Assembly: GCA_023374025.1 (NCBI GenBank) | Contig: SIJG01000050.1 | Location: 635,719-699,718 of the forward strand | Source: Heterodera schachtii | Taxonomy: Eukaryota; Nematoda; Chromadorea; Rhabditida; Heteroderidae | Reading direction: 5' to 3' | Length of the DNA stretch: 64,000 nucleotides | Shown here: one piece after another, positions 34,490 through 45,174 of the stretch | Position numbering within the stretch: position 1 is the stretch's first letter | How the letters are laid out: each line of letters opens with the position of its first letter | Program-made: the position numbers and the translations under genes | Notes under the pieces: model-generated | Told to the model about the DNA's origin: nothing | Databases searched by the model: none | The model's input: the letters and a program-made list of their open reading frames with translations, nothing else

Positions 34490-34870
34490 GCCTATGAAGA
34501 GTTTTCGAATGATATCAAGATAGATTGTTGAATATTCATTCGGTCAACAACTTAAAAAGTTATATTGACACTCAAAGTTGGCTCAGACGGAATTGAATGA
34601 AATCCAGTTTTTTAAAAGTGGGAAAATTTCATTTAAGTTTTATCATTAGCCATTTTTATCAATGATTATTCACAATGAATTAATTAAATGTACATACACA
34701 TAAAATACAATGGAAATGGACGAATTTACGGCAAGCAAGCAAAGGTCAAATACAATACAAATAAATATGCTAACACAATATTGTTGGAATGGCACAGTGC
34801 CAGCCAGCATCATTTGGGTCAGATAATCGCACCAATCAATTAATAACACTTTCGTCCATTCATTCATCCA
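34490..34870 (-). other. Remnant of type B gene 3' flank
   Basis: Contains a half foldback core (34500-34590: 'ttcgaatgatatcaag', 'gacactcaaagttggctcag') and the conserved 3'-flank block of type-B genes (34640-34830: 'ggaaatggacgaatttacgg', 'ggcacagtgccagc'). No type-B exon survives. Confidence 0.6.
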
Positions 34871-34883
34871 TTCTTTCGCTTCT

Positions 34884-36568
34884 TCAATAAGTGTCCTCCA
34901 TTTCGCTCTGAATCTGTTCCACGGTCAAAGCTTTGACCATTTTGCCCTTGCGCGAAACCGCAAATCTGCCTTTGCCAAAGTGGAGGTCAAGTCCAACATC
35001 ATACAGCAAATCGGTTGCAAGACTGTGTTTAAAAATTGGGATGTAATTTTAATATTTTGAATTTTCGAGTGCTGCTCGAGAGTTGCGGTCTCGAGTCTTG
35101 GGGAAATTCTTTTGGGTAATACTGTAGTTTGTCCCCCCCCCCTTTTGGAAACAAAATTTTCAAAAATTTTTTTGCCCTACAAATTTCCAGGGGTTTTGCC
35201 GAGTGAAATTTTTTTCAAGAAAAATAGTTGGATTTTTTTTTAAATTGGTATTAATTTACATACAATTTCGCTGAATTAAAAAAAATTTCACATCGAAGCG
35301 GCAAGCCAAAATTTTTAAAAAGATCAAAATTTCAAAAAAAAATTTTTTTTTTTTGGAAATTAAAAAAGGAAAAAAAGATTTTTGGGATTAAATTCATTAA
35401 TTGTTGTCTGAACTAAAAAAAGATTTTTGGGATTAAATTCATTAATTGTTGTCTGAACTTACAGCATGTCGAACTTCTTCTTGCAATATCTTAAAAAATG
35501 AATTTCAAAAACAAAAAATAAAAAGGGCATCTTTTAATTAATTCAAAATTAAAAAAAACGCCAAACTCACATCGGCAAATGTTTGTCCTCCATCACCCCC
35601 AAACGGTACACAAATTGCAAATTGAGCTCATCAATACGAATTTGAACATCGTTAACCCTGCAAAACGTGCAAAGAAATTAAGTTAAAAATAAGAGAATTG
35701 CCCAATTTTTTAAGCCATGCCTTCGAAAAAAAAATTTTTTTTTTTTGAAACACGTTTAAAAACAGGAGCCTCGACATTTGCGCCTTTGCAATTTTGAACC
35801 TGATTTTGGACAAATGCGCTAGTTCATCATAAAACTTTGAAAAAATCATTGAAATTTTTCAAAAAAAAAAATTTTTTTTTTTCGTGGGGGGGGGGGGTAC
35901 CCTCTCCAAGCCGAAGTCCTGGGACCGTCCCTGGTCGATCGCCCTCCCGCCCTCTCATAAAAATTCTATGATTGGTTTTTTTGGCAGCACTCACCAGCCA
36001 AGCACTTTGCCACCTGCACCAATCGGTATGGGTATTTTCTCGCGATTGGAACGGTCAATGTTGCCCAAAAGGTTGGCCTTGCGCGCAAATGACTCCGAAA
36101 TGAATGAGGTGGTACAACCTGTAAAATAGCGGGAAATTTAAAACAAAAACAGAGACCGACCGGTGGCTGACCGGAGCCACGGGGACCCCTCTCCTCCTCC
36201 CAAAATGAAATTTTTTAAAATTTTAATCAATCTTTCAAAAAATGCATTAAATTTCAAAAAAAAAAAACTTTTTTTTTAGACAAAAACGGCTACAAATCCT
36301 GTTTTTTGCTCTTATGCATTGAAATTTTTGAAAAAAAAAAATATAAAAAGGGTCTTCGGATTCTCCCTCCGAAATTTTTTTCTGGCTATGGGCTTGATCG
36401 GCATACAGTTAGTCCGACAGTATACCCAACAAACATATTTACAAAATGCTATTTTTGTAAATTGAACCCGTCACTTCTTCAACAATGGAAAAACCACTCA
36501 CCAGATCGGACAAAAGCGATCAACGGACAGTCGTTGGCTTTCATGCGAATGTAAAGAAACGCAGTCAT
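34884..36568 (-). CDS. DDI1-like retropepsin-fold protein lacking the catalytic Asp
   Basis: Five minus-strand exons join in frame (147 codons): 36568-36502, 36118-35995, 35657-35571, 35489-35463 and 35022-34884. Order of motifs: TAFLYIRMKANDCPLIAFV, then RSGCTTSFISESFARKANLL, IPIGAGGKVLGWVNDVQIRI, VYRLGVMEDKHLP, and FDMLLATDLL then LDLHF. This tracks the retroviral-like protease domain of DDI1 family proteins (LYI...G.P..AFVDSGAQ..I+S, ..GVG..KI.G, ..V.ED...DMLLGLDML..H.C.IDL). The DSG catalytic triplet is RSG here (codon CGA), so proteolysis is not expected. The UBL and UBA domains of DDI1 are absent; after the fold comes a short basic/acidic tail (KGKMVKALTVEQIQSEMED). Introns are short to medium; intron 2 holds a fragment of the CAGGGACGG MITE (35880-35934). 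The family assignment is by motif order and is fairly secure. A dimerising, non-catalytic role is inference. Confidence 0.7.
35880..35934. mobile_element. Right-end fragment of CAGGGACGG MITE
   Basis: G11 tract, GGTACC, then CCTGGGACCGTCCCTG, matching the right end of the element at 30341-30814. The left end is not found; the fragment lies in an intron of the DDI1-like gene. Confidence 0.7.
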
Positions 36569-36569
36569 T

Positions 36570-36841
36570 TTGTTTGAGAATGCTTTTTAGAAGTTTATCA
36601 GGCTAAATACAGTATTACAATGCACAGAAAATTTATACAGTTTAGTAAAAAAGTGAACTTTGAAAAGTTCGTATTTTTGACTTTTTTGTTCGATTTCGGT
36701 CCTGGGTTTCAAATAGCCCAATATTCGTGATCACTACTGATCAGCGATCCCAAAAATGCTAAGAAACATGTTTTTAATAGTTTTTAAAACAAAAAATTTT
36801 CTTAAAAAAGGGTGGTACCATCTAAACTATTACGAAATACC
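36570..36841. other. Non-coding 5' flank of DDI1-like gene
   Basis: AT-rich, with an eroded MITE piece at 36660-36770 ('gtgatcactactgatcagcga'). No TATA box obvious. Confidence 0.4.
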
Positions 36842-36849
36842 CACCTAGG

Positions 36850-37441
36850 GGCAATCATGTCGATCATTGGTCCCGAAAATTTTTTTCTTAATTTTTTTCT
36901 GAAAATTCTTTAACACTTTTCTAGGGGTGTTTTGAGGCGCTGAGCACGAATCCGGCCCCCATTTCGACCTATTTCTAACACCGGACCCGAATTCGAACAA
37001 AGTCCAAAATTATAATTTTATAAATTTCGATTTTTAGTCTAAAAATAGTTTAAACTATTTTGTATTGGAGCACTTATGAGTATCAGCGACTTTCAGTTCG
37101 TTTCCGTGTGCGTAAACAAAGGTTGAACAAAAATAAGAAATTTGAAAGAATTTGAATTTTCGACTTTTTGTTAGAATTTGAGTTCGGGGTTCTGAATTGG
37201 GCGAAATAGAAGGCGTATTCGTGATCAGCTACCCAGAAAACCCCTGGGAACATGTTTTCATAATTTTTGAAATTAAAAAAATCGAAAAATGTTCGAATTC
37301 GGGTCCGGTGTTAGAAATAGGTCGAAATGGAGGCCGGATTCGTGCTCAGCGCCTCAAAACACCCCTAGAAAGGTATTATCAGAATTTTCAGAAAAAAATT
37401 AAGAAAAAAAATTTTCGGGACCAATGATCGACATGATTGCC
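36850..37441. mobile_element. MITE of the TTTCGACCAATT family with about 155-bp TIRs
   Basis: 592 bp flanked by 8-bp duplications CACCTAGG (36842-36849 and 37442-37449). TIRs begin GGCAATCATGTCGATCATTG and run past GGACCCGAATTCGAACA with few differences. The interior shows further inverted words ('tcgactttttgtt'). It is the best-preserved member of a family also seen at 20157, 45621 and 48660. Non-coding. Confidence 0.88.
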
Positions 37442-37456
37442 CACCTAGGTATGTGA

Positions 37457-37616
37457 CAGGGATGGGCCAAATTGAAAAATAAAAAGCGAAATGCGAAAAG
37501 CGAAATTTGCGAAACTGAAAAATGCGAAAGGAAAAAAAAAGCGAAATGCGAAAAGCCAAAATATGCGAATAATGCGAAAGGCGAAATGCGAAAAGCGAAA
37601 CCTCGGCCCATCCCTG
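37457..37616. mobile_element. Short hAT-like MITE, CAGGGATGGGCC ends
   Basis: 160 bp with TIRs CAGGGATGGGCC and complement; perfect 8-bp duplications GTATGTGA (37449-37456 and 37617-37624). The interior is tandem 'gcgaaatgcgaaa' words. It inserted immediately beside the preceding MITE. Confidence 0.92.
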
Positions 37617-37704
37617 GTATGTGAGGGGAAGAGTGGGAAATGTTGCTTTTTATAGCACTTTCATCCCACTAATTTACCTACACACCAAATCCAATGCTCG
37701 TTGG

Positions 37705-37750
37705 CAGGCCTATTTAAGGGGAATGCTTCCGACAAAACGCTCTCATTTTT
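37705..37750 (+). promoter_or_regulatory. Core promoter of the four-TM gene
   Basis: TTGGCAGGCCTATTTAAGG followed by GGAATGCTTC and CTCTCATT, about 150 bp upstream of the ATG. A similar block is at 20064-20115 with TATATAAGG. Confidence 0.5.
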
Positions 37751-37866
37751 GCGTCCGTCAATATTTTCATCACTGTTTTTTTCAATTTGCCCATTGCGTC
37801 AAAGAATCATTCTGCTGCTTCTCCTTCATCTATCACAGCAAACAAAAGTTATAACGTGGCGGCATC

Positions 37867-40027
37867 ATGGAGAAGAAGATCGTCTACTTCAAGTTGATGC
37901 AAATTGTGCTCACTTTGGCCATCATTTGGCAACTCCGTTCACTGCACCAATTCTGCGGCACATTTGCCGACCCAAAAGTGCTGTTGTCTTTGGAAAAATT
38001 GCAGAATAATCAGCCAATTTGGATTTTGTATATGAATTATTATATATCGTTCGATTCGTCTCGATGAGAGAAGCCGAATGGTGCAATTTTTAGGTGTCGA
38101 TAACAATTTCAATACTGTATTTCTTCAAATAGAACCCCAGGGGTTCTATTGTTAAATCCTCCTCAAAATGGGGAAATATTTGAGGGGGGGAGATTCTATT
38201 CGAGGGGGGGGGGGGGAGGTTATATTCGAGGAAATACGGTAATTCATATACGAAATCAACATTGGCAGTACATATTCTTCAATTTTACCCTGGTTTTTTG
38301 TTGCCAGATCTATAATTATGTGTTTTTCAGGCCTTCATCCATGACAAAATCTCCGTTGGCCATTGTAAAAGCATTACACTCATTGGAAAGGACTCAAAAA
38401 GTGGCAAATTCGGCGTTTTGTTTGACCAGGACAAATGGCTCAGCAACGAACTGCTGTTCATGATCAGCAGCACCAATGTCGAACCAATTGAAGAACAGCA
38501 ACAACAATTCTTGGACGAATTGGCCGCGAATTTGCCACCCGCTGGACGTCACTGTATTCCGATAAGCGTCAGTCAGCAAAAACCTATCACAAAAACGAAT
38601 AAAATTTGTTTTTTTTTTTTGAGATTTCGACTTTTGACTGGATTGGCATGGACAGAAATCTCCTCAACATTGGCACTTTGTCCAATTTTTCTGGCCAACT
38701 GTTCGTCACATTGTGGTCGGCTGTCCTCCTCCTCAGCACAAGCATCATGACAAAGCTGCTGTGCTCTGTGGAAGAATATGAAGTGAGTGAGCGCGTCGCA
38801 ATGTGTGGCCACAGCAAATTCAATCCGACAAAATTACGAACAAAATTGCTTTTTTACGTCGAAATCCGATGGATTTTTGATCAAATTGAGATTAGTTTCG
38901 AAATCCATGGATTTTTTGATCAAATTGAGATTAGTTTCGAAATCCGATGGATTTTTTGATCAAATTGAGATTAGTTTCGAAATCCGATGGATTTTTTGGT
39001 CAAATTGAGATTTAGTTTTCCTCATGTTGAGTTTCTGAAAGTGAGTAATAAATATTGTGCCTTCCTCGCCCCCCCCCCTATTTTTTTATTTTCAAAAGCA
39101 TGTGGCTTTCCGGGTCACTGATCAGTGATCACGAATCCCCGGCATCCATTTCGACCAATTCCGGATGCCAAACCTGGAGTCGAACAAAAACGCGAAAATT
39201 CTAATTTTTTTTACCAATTTCTGTGTTCACAAGATGTATAAAAATTGTTTTTTGTTTTTAAGTTCGTCGCCTGTTTCCTTGCCCTCCCTTCTGTCTTATG
39301 CTGGTGTTTCTCTGCTCTGATCTCATCCAATTTGCTGCTCAATTGGTCGGACTTTTGGATTTGCGTCAACTTTCGCGCGGATTACACAGAAATGCCTTTG
39401 GTCACTTTGGTGAGTATTGATTGAGTTTGGTTGTTGCCGCTTTTTGCCATTTGAAATTTGTGCATTTGCCAAATTTGACGGGGTTTTCAATGGTCAAGAA
39501 AATCGACTCTGACATTCATTTTGACCAATTTCGAACCCCTGACCCGAACTCGAACAAAAATCGGGAATAATTTTTCACCACAATTCACTTTTATGTTAGA
39601 ATCTGAACAGAATTCAGGTCCCCGGGGTTCGAAATGGTTATCAAATTCGTGATCAGCGACCTTGAAAAGCCCATAAATGTTGTTTTATACGATTTTTTGA
39701 AATTTTTTTTTTTTTTGCAGTCTGAACACATATTTAGGTTATTACAAGTAGTACCCCATTTTTAAGATGCTCAGCATCGTCATGCTGTTTTCGTCCGTCG
39801 TCGAGATGCTCTTCAAGAACAAGCATTCGTTGGCCCGTGAGTGCTTCTACATCTGCCGGATGTACAAACACCTGCAGGAACAGCAGAAGATGATCAAGTG
39901 CGGAAGTGCCATCGTGTGGACGACTGAAGCAGCAGAGACGGATGATGGCAACGATGCTGGTGCCAACAAATACAATATATATATATATATATATATAATA
40001 AATCAGGATAATCTATTCTTTCCATAA
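37867..40027 (+). CDS. Unrecognised protein with about four TM segments
   Basis: Five exons with all-phase-0 joins (304 codons): 37867-37977, 38331-38567, 38624-38782, 39263-39409 and 39767-40027. The first donor (AAA|GTGCTG) is weak and chosen for phase; the others are GTCAGT, GTGAGT and GTGAGT. Hydrophobic segments are FKLMQIVLTLAIIW (about residues 8-22), LFVTLWSAVLLLSTSIM, FVACFLALPSVLCWCFSALI and MLSIVMLFSSVVEMLF. Between the first two lies a soluble loop with HCKSITLIGKDSKSGKFGV, a Gln run and an isolated Cys. The C-terminal tail is acidic (TTEAAETDDGNDAG) and runs into a TA dinucleotide repeat that adds Ile/Tyr codons before the stop. This resembles a tetraspan topology, but no tetraspanin CCG motif or claudin W-GLW-C-C signature is visible. 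Function unknown. Intron 1 contains a small foldback (38113-38241) and intron 3 a 40-bp tandem repeat. Confidence 0.6.
38113..38241. mobile_element. Small foldback element in intron 1 of four-TM gene
   Basis: Ends TACTGTATTTCTTCAAATAG and, in complement, TACCGTATTTCCTCGAATAT; the interior has 'gaaccccaggggttc' and two G runs. The target duplication is not clear. Confidence 0.6.
38863..39016. repeat. 40-bp tandem repeat, about four units
   Basis: Unit GATGGATTTTTTGATCAAAT plus TGAGATTAGTTTCGAAATCC; starts near 38866, 38907, 38946 and 38985. Lies in an intron of the four-TM gene. Confidence 0.9.
39017..39262. other. Intronic, with MITE remnant
   Basis: 39110-39215 holds 'tgatcacgaatcc' and 'ccatttcgaccaattcc', remnants of the TTTCGACCAATT family. 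A similar remnant lies at 39510-39660 in the next intron. Confidence 0.6.
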
Positions 40028-40053
40028 AATGCTGTCAATGCTTTTCATTTTAG

Positions 40054-40294
40054 GCCATTGTCGCCACCAGCGGATAAAGAAGAAGTGGATCAAAGCAATG
40101 CAAAAGTGTGCTCTACGATTCATGGGCCCAGTGACCATCAGCGGAATGCAGCGGATAATGAAGAAGCGGATCAAAGCAATGAAAAAGCGTGCTCGACGAT
40201 TCACGGGCCCAGTGATCACCAGCGGAATGCAGCGGATAATGAAGAAGCGGATCAAAGCAATGAGAAAGGCTACTCAGCGACTCCCGGCCAATGA
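40054..40294 (+). pseudogene. Orphan type A tail exon with 81-bp in-frame repeats
   Basis: Acceptor CATTTTAG at 40053, then PLSPPADKEEVDQSNAKV, and a unit of 81 bp (27 codons, containing CSTIHGPSDHQRNA) that repeats at 40070, 40151 and 40232. A fourth, frame-shifted part runs to about 40425. The first three units keep the reading frame to a stop at 40294. In sister genes this exon is only 13-28 codons. No type-A exon 1-4 lies upstream on this strand, so it is a detached tail exon just after the four-TM gene. Confidence 0.75.
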
Positions 40295-40786
40295 GAAAGT
40301 GTGCTCGACGACTCCCGGGTCCAGTGATCAGCAGCGGATAATGAAGAAGCGGATCAAAGCAATGAAAAAGTGTGCTCGACGACGCCCGGGCCCAGTGATC
40401 AGCAGCGGAATGATGAGTGATCATTTGATAAAATAGTCGTCCTTTGACTGCGCGGAAGTGAATTTTAATTATAGGTATTTGAGAAATGGTCGATCTCATC
40501 GCATTTTAAACGGATTTGATGCTCTCTTTTTCTCTGATCAGAAATGTTCTATCACTTTCATTTGTTGATTCTTTTGGAATATAAATATGATTGTTTATAC
40601 GGTTTTAGGTAATCGTTTCAAATGACAAATTAAATTGAACTACTTCAAATTTTCAGTTGACTAAGCGAAAACCATCGGCGGGGTTTGAAAATTCTTAGCT
40701 AATTTAAAAGTTAGCGTCAACAAACAGAGTTAGCATAAATTCACATTTCCAATTAAGAATTCAGAAAAACAAATCATTGCCACAAA
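40295..40786. other. Repeat remnant then AT-rich spacer
   Basis: 40295-40430 continues the 81-bp repeat in another frame. 40440-40786 resembles the 3' flank of type-A genes ('atggtcgatct', 'attttctctgatcagaaatg'). Confidence 0.55.
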
Positions 40787-42010
40787 TCAAATCAAATCAA
40801 ATCGGACATTGTTCAAATTATTGTTGTCCTCCGAATTTTCGTCTTTGTTCTTCCGCTGAACCGTCGCCGCCTTTTCACTAATTGGGCATCGCTTCAATAT
40901 CCAATAATCAGCTTCTTCTTGCTTCACCAGTGCCAGCTTCTCATTGGTCCGTTCGTTCACCAATTCAAATGGCACAATTGACGGCGTTGGCACAGCGGAA
41001 TTAAATTGAACAGTGTAACTGACCGAAGAAGTGGTGGTGGTGGCACGGAGAAATGCCTAAAGGCAATCCAACCAATTAATTAGCCAGCCAGATTCGTTTA
41101 ATGAAAGAATATGTAGTGATCCACACACCTCCTTGAAATTGTTGATCCATTCAAGCTTTTTGGGATACGAATGATCAGAGCAATACAGTCGCTTTGGTTG
41201 ACCATCTTTTCTCGGCGTGTGCAGCCATTTGGACAGAACATGGCCAGCAGATGTTGTTGTTGTTGTTGCATTCGGCCCATCAAAATGATCAGCAATTCCC
41301 TCGGGGCACAGACCATGGGAATCGATTGAATTCAATTGATGGTCAAGATCAGTGATGAGCATTGTTGGCGATGTGAGGCGCAGCAAATTGTCCAAAAAAC
41401 CGGGACCGGTAAATTGCAAATGACGAATATTTGGCGCAAAAATGGGCCAAATTTGGCGGACAAATATATCCCAAATCGGTTTGGCACCATCGTTTTCAAA
41501 TGACTGCACAGACAATGCCAATTCGGTGCCACTTCTGTCCAAAATTTGCTGGATGGAACGGAGAAATTCGATGATGAAATGGTCAATGTACCTGAAAAGG
41601 AATACATATTTCTTTTATTCATTTAAAATGGATTTGAAAACGGCGGGTAATGAAAAAATTACACAATCTTAAGATATTGGAAGCGAATATTGTTGGGCAA
41701 CGGATGGTCCGGCACAGGAAATCCCTCAAATTTGCCATCGACAAAAAGTTTTGGCATTTCAATGTCCATGCAAATTGTAATGGCATTCAAAAGCGTCAAT
41801 TCCATTTTGCCATCAAAATGTGCGTCCACCAAAGCATCAAAACGGGGCGAAAGCAGTGCCATTTTGAGGCCGAGTTGAAGACGGTCAAAGAAGGGCAGAA
41901 TGTCCATCCAAACATCGCTACAAATCCAGCTGAAATGTGTAAAAAAACTTAGGTAATTTGGAAATTTATAAGTTAAAAATTTCTTACATTTTCTTTAAAC
42001 GACGGTTCAT
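40787..42010 (-). CDS. F-box-like protein, type A (copy A4), shortened end
   Basis: Minus-strand exons 42010-41988 (MNRRLKK, a 23-nt first exon), 41929-41663, 41591-41129 and 41056-40787; 340 codons in frame. The F-box-like exon reads SDVWMDILPFFDRLQLGL then KMALLSPRFDALVDAHF. The middle exon has IWPIFAPNIRHLQF, a Thr run (NATTTTTS) and KWLHTPRKDGQPKRL; the fourth has FELVNERTNEKLALV and RCPISEKAA. In sisters the fourth exon ends with NKCIG or NKSIG and splices to a PLSPP tail. Here a short TTTGA repeat (40787-40804) produces a TGA directly after NNVRFDLI, so the last about 8 residues and the tail exon are lost. ATG lies 265 bp from the divergent B2 start, and a shared bidirectional control region is likely. 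Confidence 0.78.
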
Positions 42011-42274
42011 TTTGCGGCAATTAGCAATTAGCTGAGCACACTTAGAATTAATTAGTCGTAAATTATAATTGCAAAAAATGACATTAAATGTCAATTTTCT
42101 CTGCCTTTTATATGTTTTTTGCTCATCGGTATTCAAATGTACGCCACTACTTTTTTTCACTATCGGTACTCAAATTTTACTATAAAAGTTCCCTCATTTC
42201 TTCTTCCCCTCCTCATTCCATTCGCTCATTCATTTATAACCGATATTTCCCCCGCACATTTTGTTGCTACAAAA
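42011..42274. promoter_or_regulatory. Bidirectional intergenic region A4/B2
   Basis: 264 bp between divergent start codons. The plus-strand TATAAAAG at 42181-42188 lies about 90 bp before the B2 ATG, followed by a CT-rich TTCTTCCCCTCC block shared with B1 and B3. The A6/B3 pair has the same arrangement. Confidence 0.6.
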
Positions 42275-44762
42275 ATGCCTTCTTCAGCACTTCGGTACGT
42301 TTATTATTTCTTTCTTTCTTTTTTATTTCTGAGTTTCGCATTTCTTTTACTCAATTTTTGACCAAAATTGCAAGATGAAACATTTTAAACAGTTCCAAAA
42401 CCAATTTTGAAGGGTTTTTTAGCTTCATCGGCCTCAAAAAATAGCTAAAATTTCATATTCGAATTTCTTCACTTTACCATTCATTCATTTGCCAAATTCA
42501 TTTTTCAGTTTGTTTGCCGTGACTTTACTGTTGGCCAGCTCTGGAAGCATTCTTTGGTCCTTTTTTGATCACGTCAAAAGCCTTCGAACTCGCAAAAAAA
42601 TGTAAAAAAAAAAATTAAACAAAAAATTTCAAAATTTCAAAAATTCTTCGTTTTTTCAGCTTTATCTCTGCCGATTGTTGGCTTCTGGTGTTCGACTTTC
42701 TTTCGCCTTCTCAACTTGGCCTAGAAATTGCAATGATCAGCCGTCGATTTGACTTATATGTAGACGAACATTTCAAGACACGCAAATGGGCATTGACCAA
42801 CAACGATTTGATTATTCAATGGCACATCAAAAAAAATGGCACGAAGAAAATGCAAATTGTCAAATCCGATGGAAATCCATTGTCAATCCCGAAAGAACCG
42901 TTGCCGAACAAAGTGATCGGATTCAGCGGACGCATTAAGATCATGTAAAAACTGTTTAGATCAGAGCATAATCAGACAAACCCTTGGCTTCGGGGGGGGG
43001 GGCTGAATTAAAAAATTCGATTTTTAGTTGTGTATTTTTCATTTTTCGAAATCCTGAATTAGGGGGGTGTGTTTTGCAGGAAAATGGAGCCCTTTTTCGC
43101 CAAAAAACGAATATTTTTTAAATTTGTGATCATTACACATTTTCTGGCATGTTTCAGGTACATCGATCAAAATGTGCTCATTTTTCTCAGCCATTTTCAC
43201 CATTCTTTCGCCGCCACTTATACAGTGGATTTGGACATTATCACCGAAGACAGTCGCATTTTGGAATTTGTTTTGTTGAACATTTGGCCAATGTTCCGCG
43301 ATTCAATTCGTGGCATCAATTTGAACGCCATCACTTTTCGTCGCATGTGCCAATTGGCCCCATCAATGCTCACCGATTGTCCAGCACTTCGTTATGTCGA
43401 TTCCGAGGATGCCATTTTTCCCGAATTTCTTCTGCCCGATGATGACAATGCCAATGCGGCGGATGGCCAAGCGGTGGCAAAATGGCTGTTTACGCCTCTT
43501 CCGGATGGTGCGTCCAAGCGGATGAAATGTCTTGTGAATTTATCGGTGGATCAATGGACGGCTTCTATGGAACAGCTCAGAACGGTGAGCATCGGAACGG
43601 GCAAACTTAGTCTGGCCAACTCAGTCTGGCCAACTCAGTCTGAGCCAACTTTAAGCGTCAATATAACTTTTTAAGTTGTTGACTGAATGAATATCCAACA
43701 ATCTTGGTATCCATTCGAAAGCTCTTCACAGGCTCAATTAGTCTACTAAATGATTACAGAGAATGTCTAACTGTAAAAAGGATAGAAATAGATAGAGACA
43801 AAAAAACTTCGAAAATTCTGCATTTTTTTGCGGTTTTCAAGCGACAACTTTTTTTTTTATGAGCTGCTTAATCACTTCGAAATAGCTCAGAAACATCAGC
43901 TTCTACACAATTAAAGCTTTCGAATGATACCCAATATTTGTTAAGTTTGGTGAACAAAGAAAAATAATTATAACTTTTTGAATCTTGCTGATTGTGTGAG
44001 ACGGAGTTGGCCAGACTGAGTTGGCCCTTTATTCTTCCTCTATTTAAATGGGTTTTCAAATGATTTTTTGTCCCATTTTCAGGCATTTTCCATTGCTTCT
44101 TCACCAGTGACTTTCCACATTAACTTGACGCTTTCGTCCACTTTGATTGGCTCCGTTGTCCCATTCTTTCTGATCAACGAAGCGACTGGGGAACAATTGG
44201 CACTGGAACAATATGACCTGGATGACTTTGAGCTCTTCCGTTGTCCAATTGAATGGGATTGGGAAAATTGGAAAAATGAGTGGAAAGAATCGTGTGCTGC
44301 TCGACCGAGACGGATTAGCATTTGGATCAGAGACGGCGGATTCGACGAGGGGTGAACAGAACAATTTAATTAAAATGATCAATGCTTTTTTTCCTGTTGT
44401 TTTATGGGGTGCACTATCTCAGTTCCCCCTCATTGTTTCCCCCCGAGAAATTAAAAAAGAAATTTCGTTGCTAACTTAGAAATTGTTCAAGAAAAAATCT
44501 GAGAAAGTTTTGATTTTGAGCGAAATTATGAATAATTTGTTGTCAAAAATTTTCCATTTAATGGTTTTTTGACTAATGCCCCCCAGCACCTTTGAAACGG
44601 ACAGGGGATATGTGGCACAAAAAATCAAGAATTGTTAATTGGTTGGACTCATAAAATGCCATTGGACCCATAAAAATTGAATGAGCTTAAAATACAATTT
44701 AAATCCATTTTTTCAGTCTTCTCGAGGCCGCTTCTCCTGCATCGAGTGATCAGCAGCAGTAG
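42275..44762 (+). CDS. F-box-like protein, type B (copy B2)
   Basis: Six exons join in frame (379 codons): 42275-42294, 42509-42601, 42660-42944, 43158-43584, 44083-44351 and 44717-44762. Exon 2 is hydrophobic then basic (FAVTLLLASSGSILWSFF then KSLRTRKK). Exon 3 is F-box-like (ISADCWLLVFDFLSPSQLGL, then EIAMISRRFDLYVDEHF). Exon 4 has ILEFVLLNIWPMFRDSI, CQLAPSMLTDCPALRYV and KWLFTPLPDGASKRM; exon 5 has FFLINEATGEQLAL and RCPIEWDWENW; tail LLEAASPASSDQQQ. Intron 3 has a G10 tract; intron 4 is about 500 bp because a foldback element sits in it. All splice sites are canonical. Looks intact. Confidence 0.82.
43608..44029. mobile_element. Foldback element with GGCCAACTCAGTCT arms
   Basis: Arms contain tandem TCTGGCCAACTCAG units at 43610-43650 and the complement at 44005-44028. 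The inner core has 'atccaacaatcttggtatcc' and 'gctttcgaatgatacccaa', as in the other foldback elements. It lies in intron 4 of B2. B1 and B3 have the left arm at exactly the same site, with shorter interiors, so insertion predates the gene duplications. No clear target duplication. Confidence 0.75.
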
Positions 44763-45170
44763 AAATGAATGAATGAATTAATTAATTAATGGTTAATTGA
44801 TGCGTTTTATGTGAATCAAATGATGTTGGCACTGTGCCATTTCAATATTATATTGTATAATTTGCTTGTATGTATGTACCTATTTGACCTTTGCTTGTTT
44901 GCCGCAAAATTCGTCCATTTCCATTGTATTTTGTGTGCATGTGTAAAATTCATTGTGATATGTAATCATTGTTAAAAATTGCTTGTGACAAAACGGATTT
45001 GATTTCTGCATTTACAAAACAAGCGGAATATATTCATACAAAGCATCTTTTTTCTCTAGCATTATCTCTTCCAAATAAAAACCTGAACAATTTCAAATTT
45101 AATGAAAAATTTATTGGCGTTCTATTTTTTTAAATTTTTAATTGAGCCTGGTTTTAATGACAAAAATTTA
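44763..45170. other. 3' flank of B2, no gene
   Basis: Contains the conserved type-B 3' block ('ggcactgtgccatttcaata', 'aaaattcgtccatttccattgta'), matching 52.62-52.78 kb. Confidence 0.6.
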
Positions 45171-45174
45171 AATT

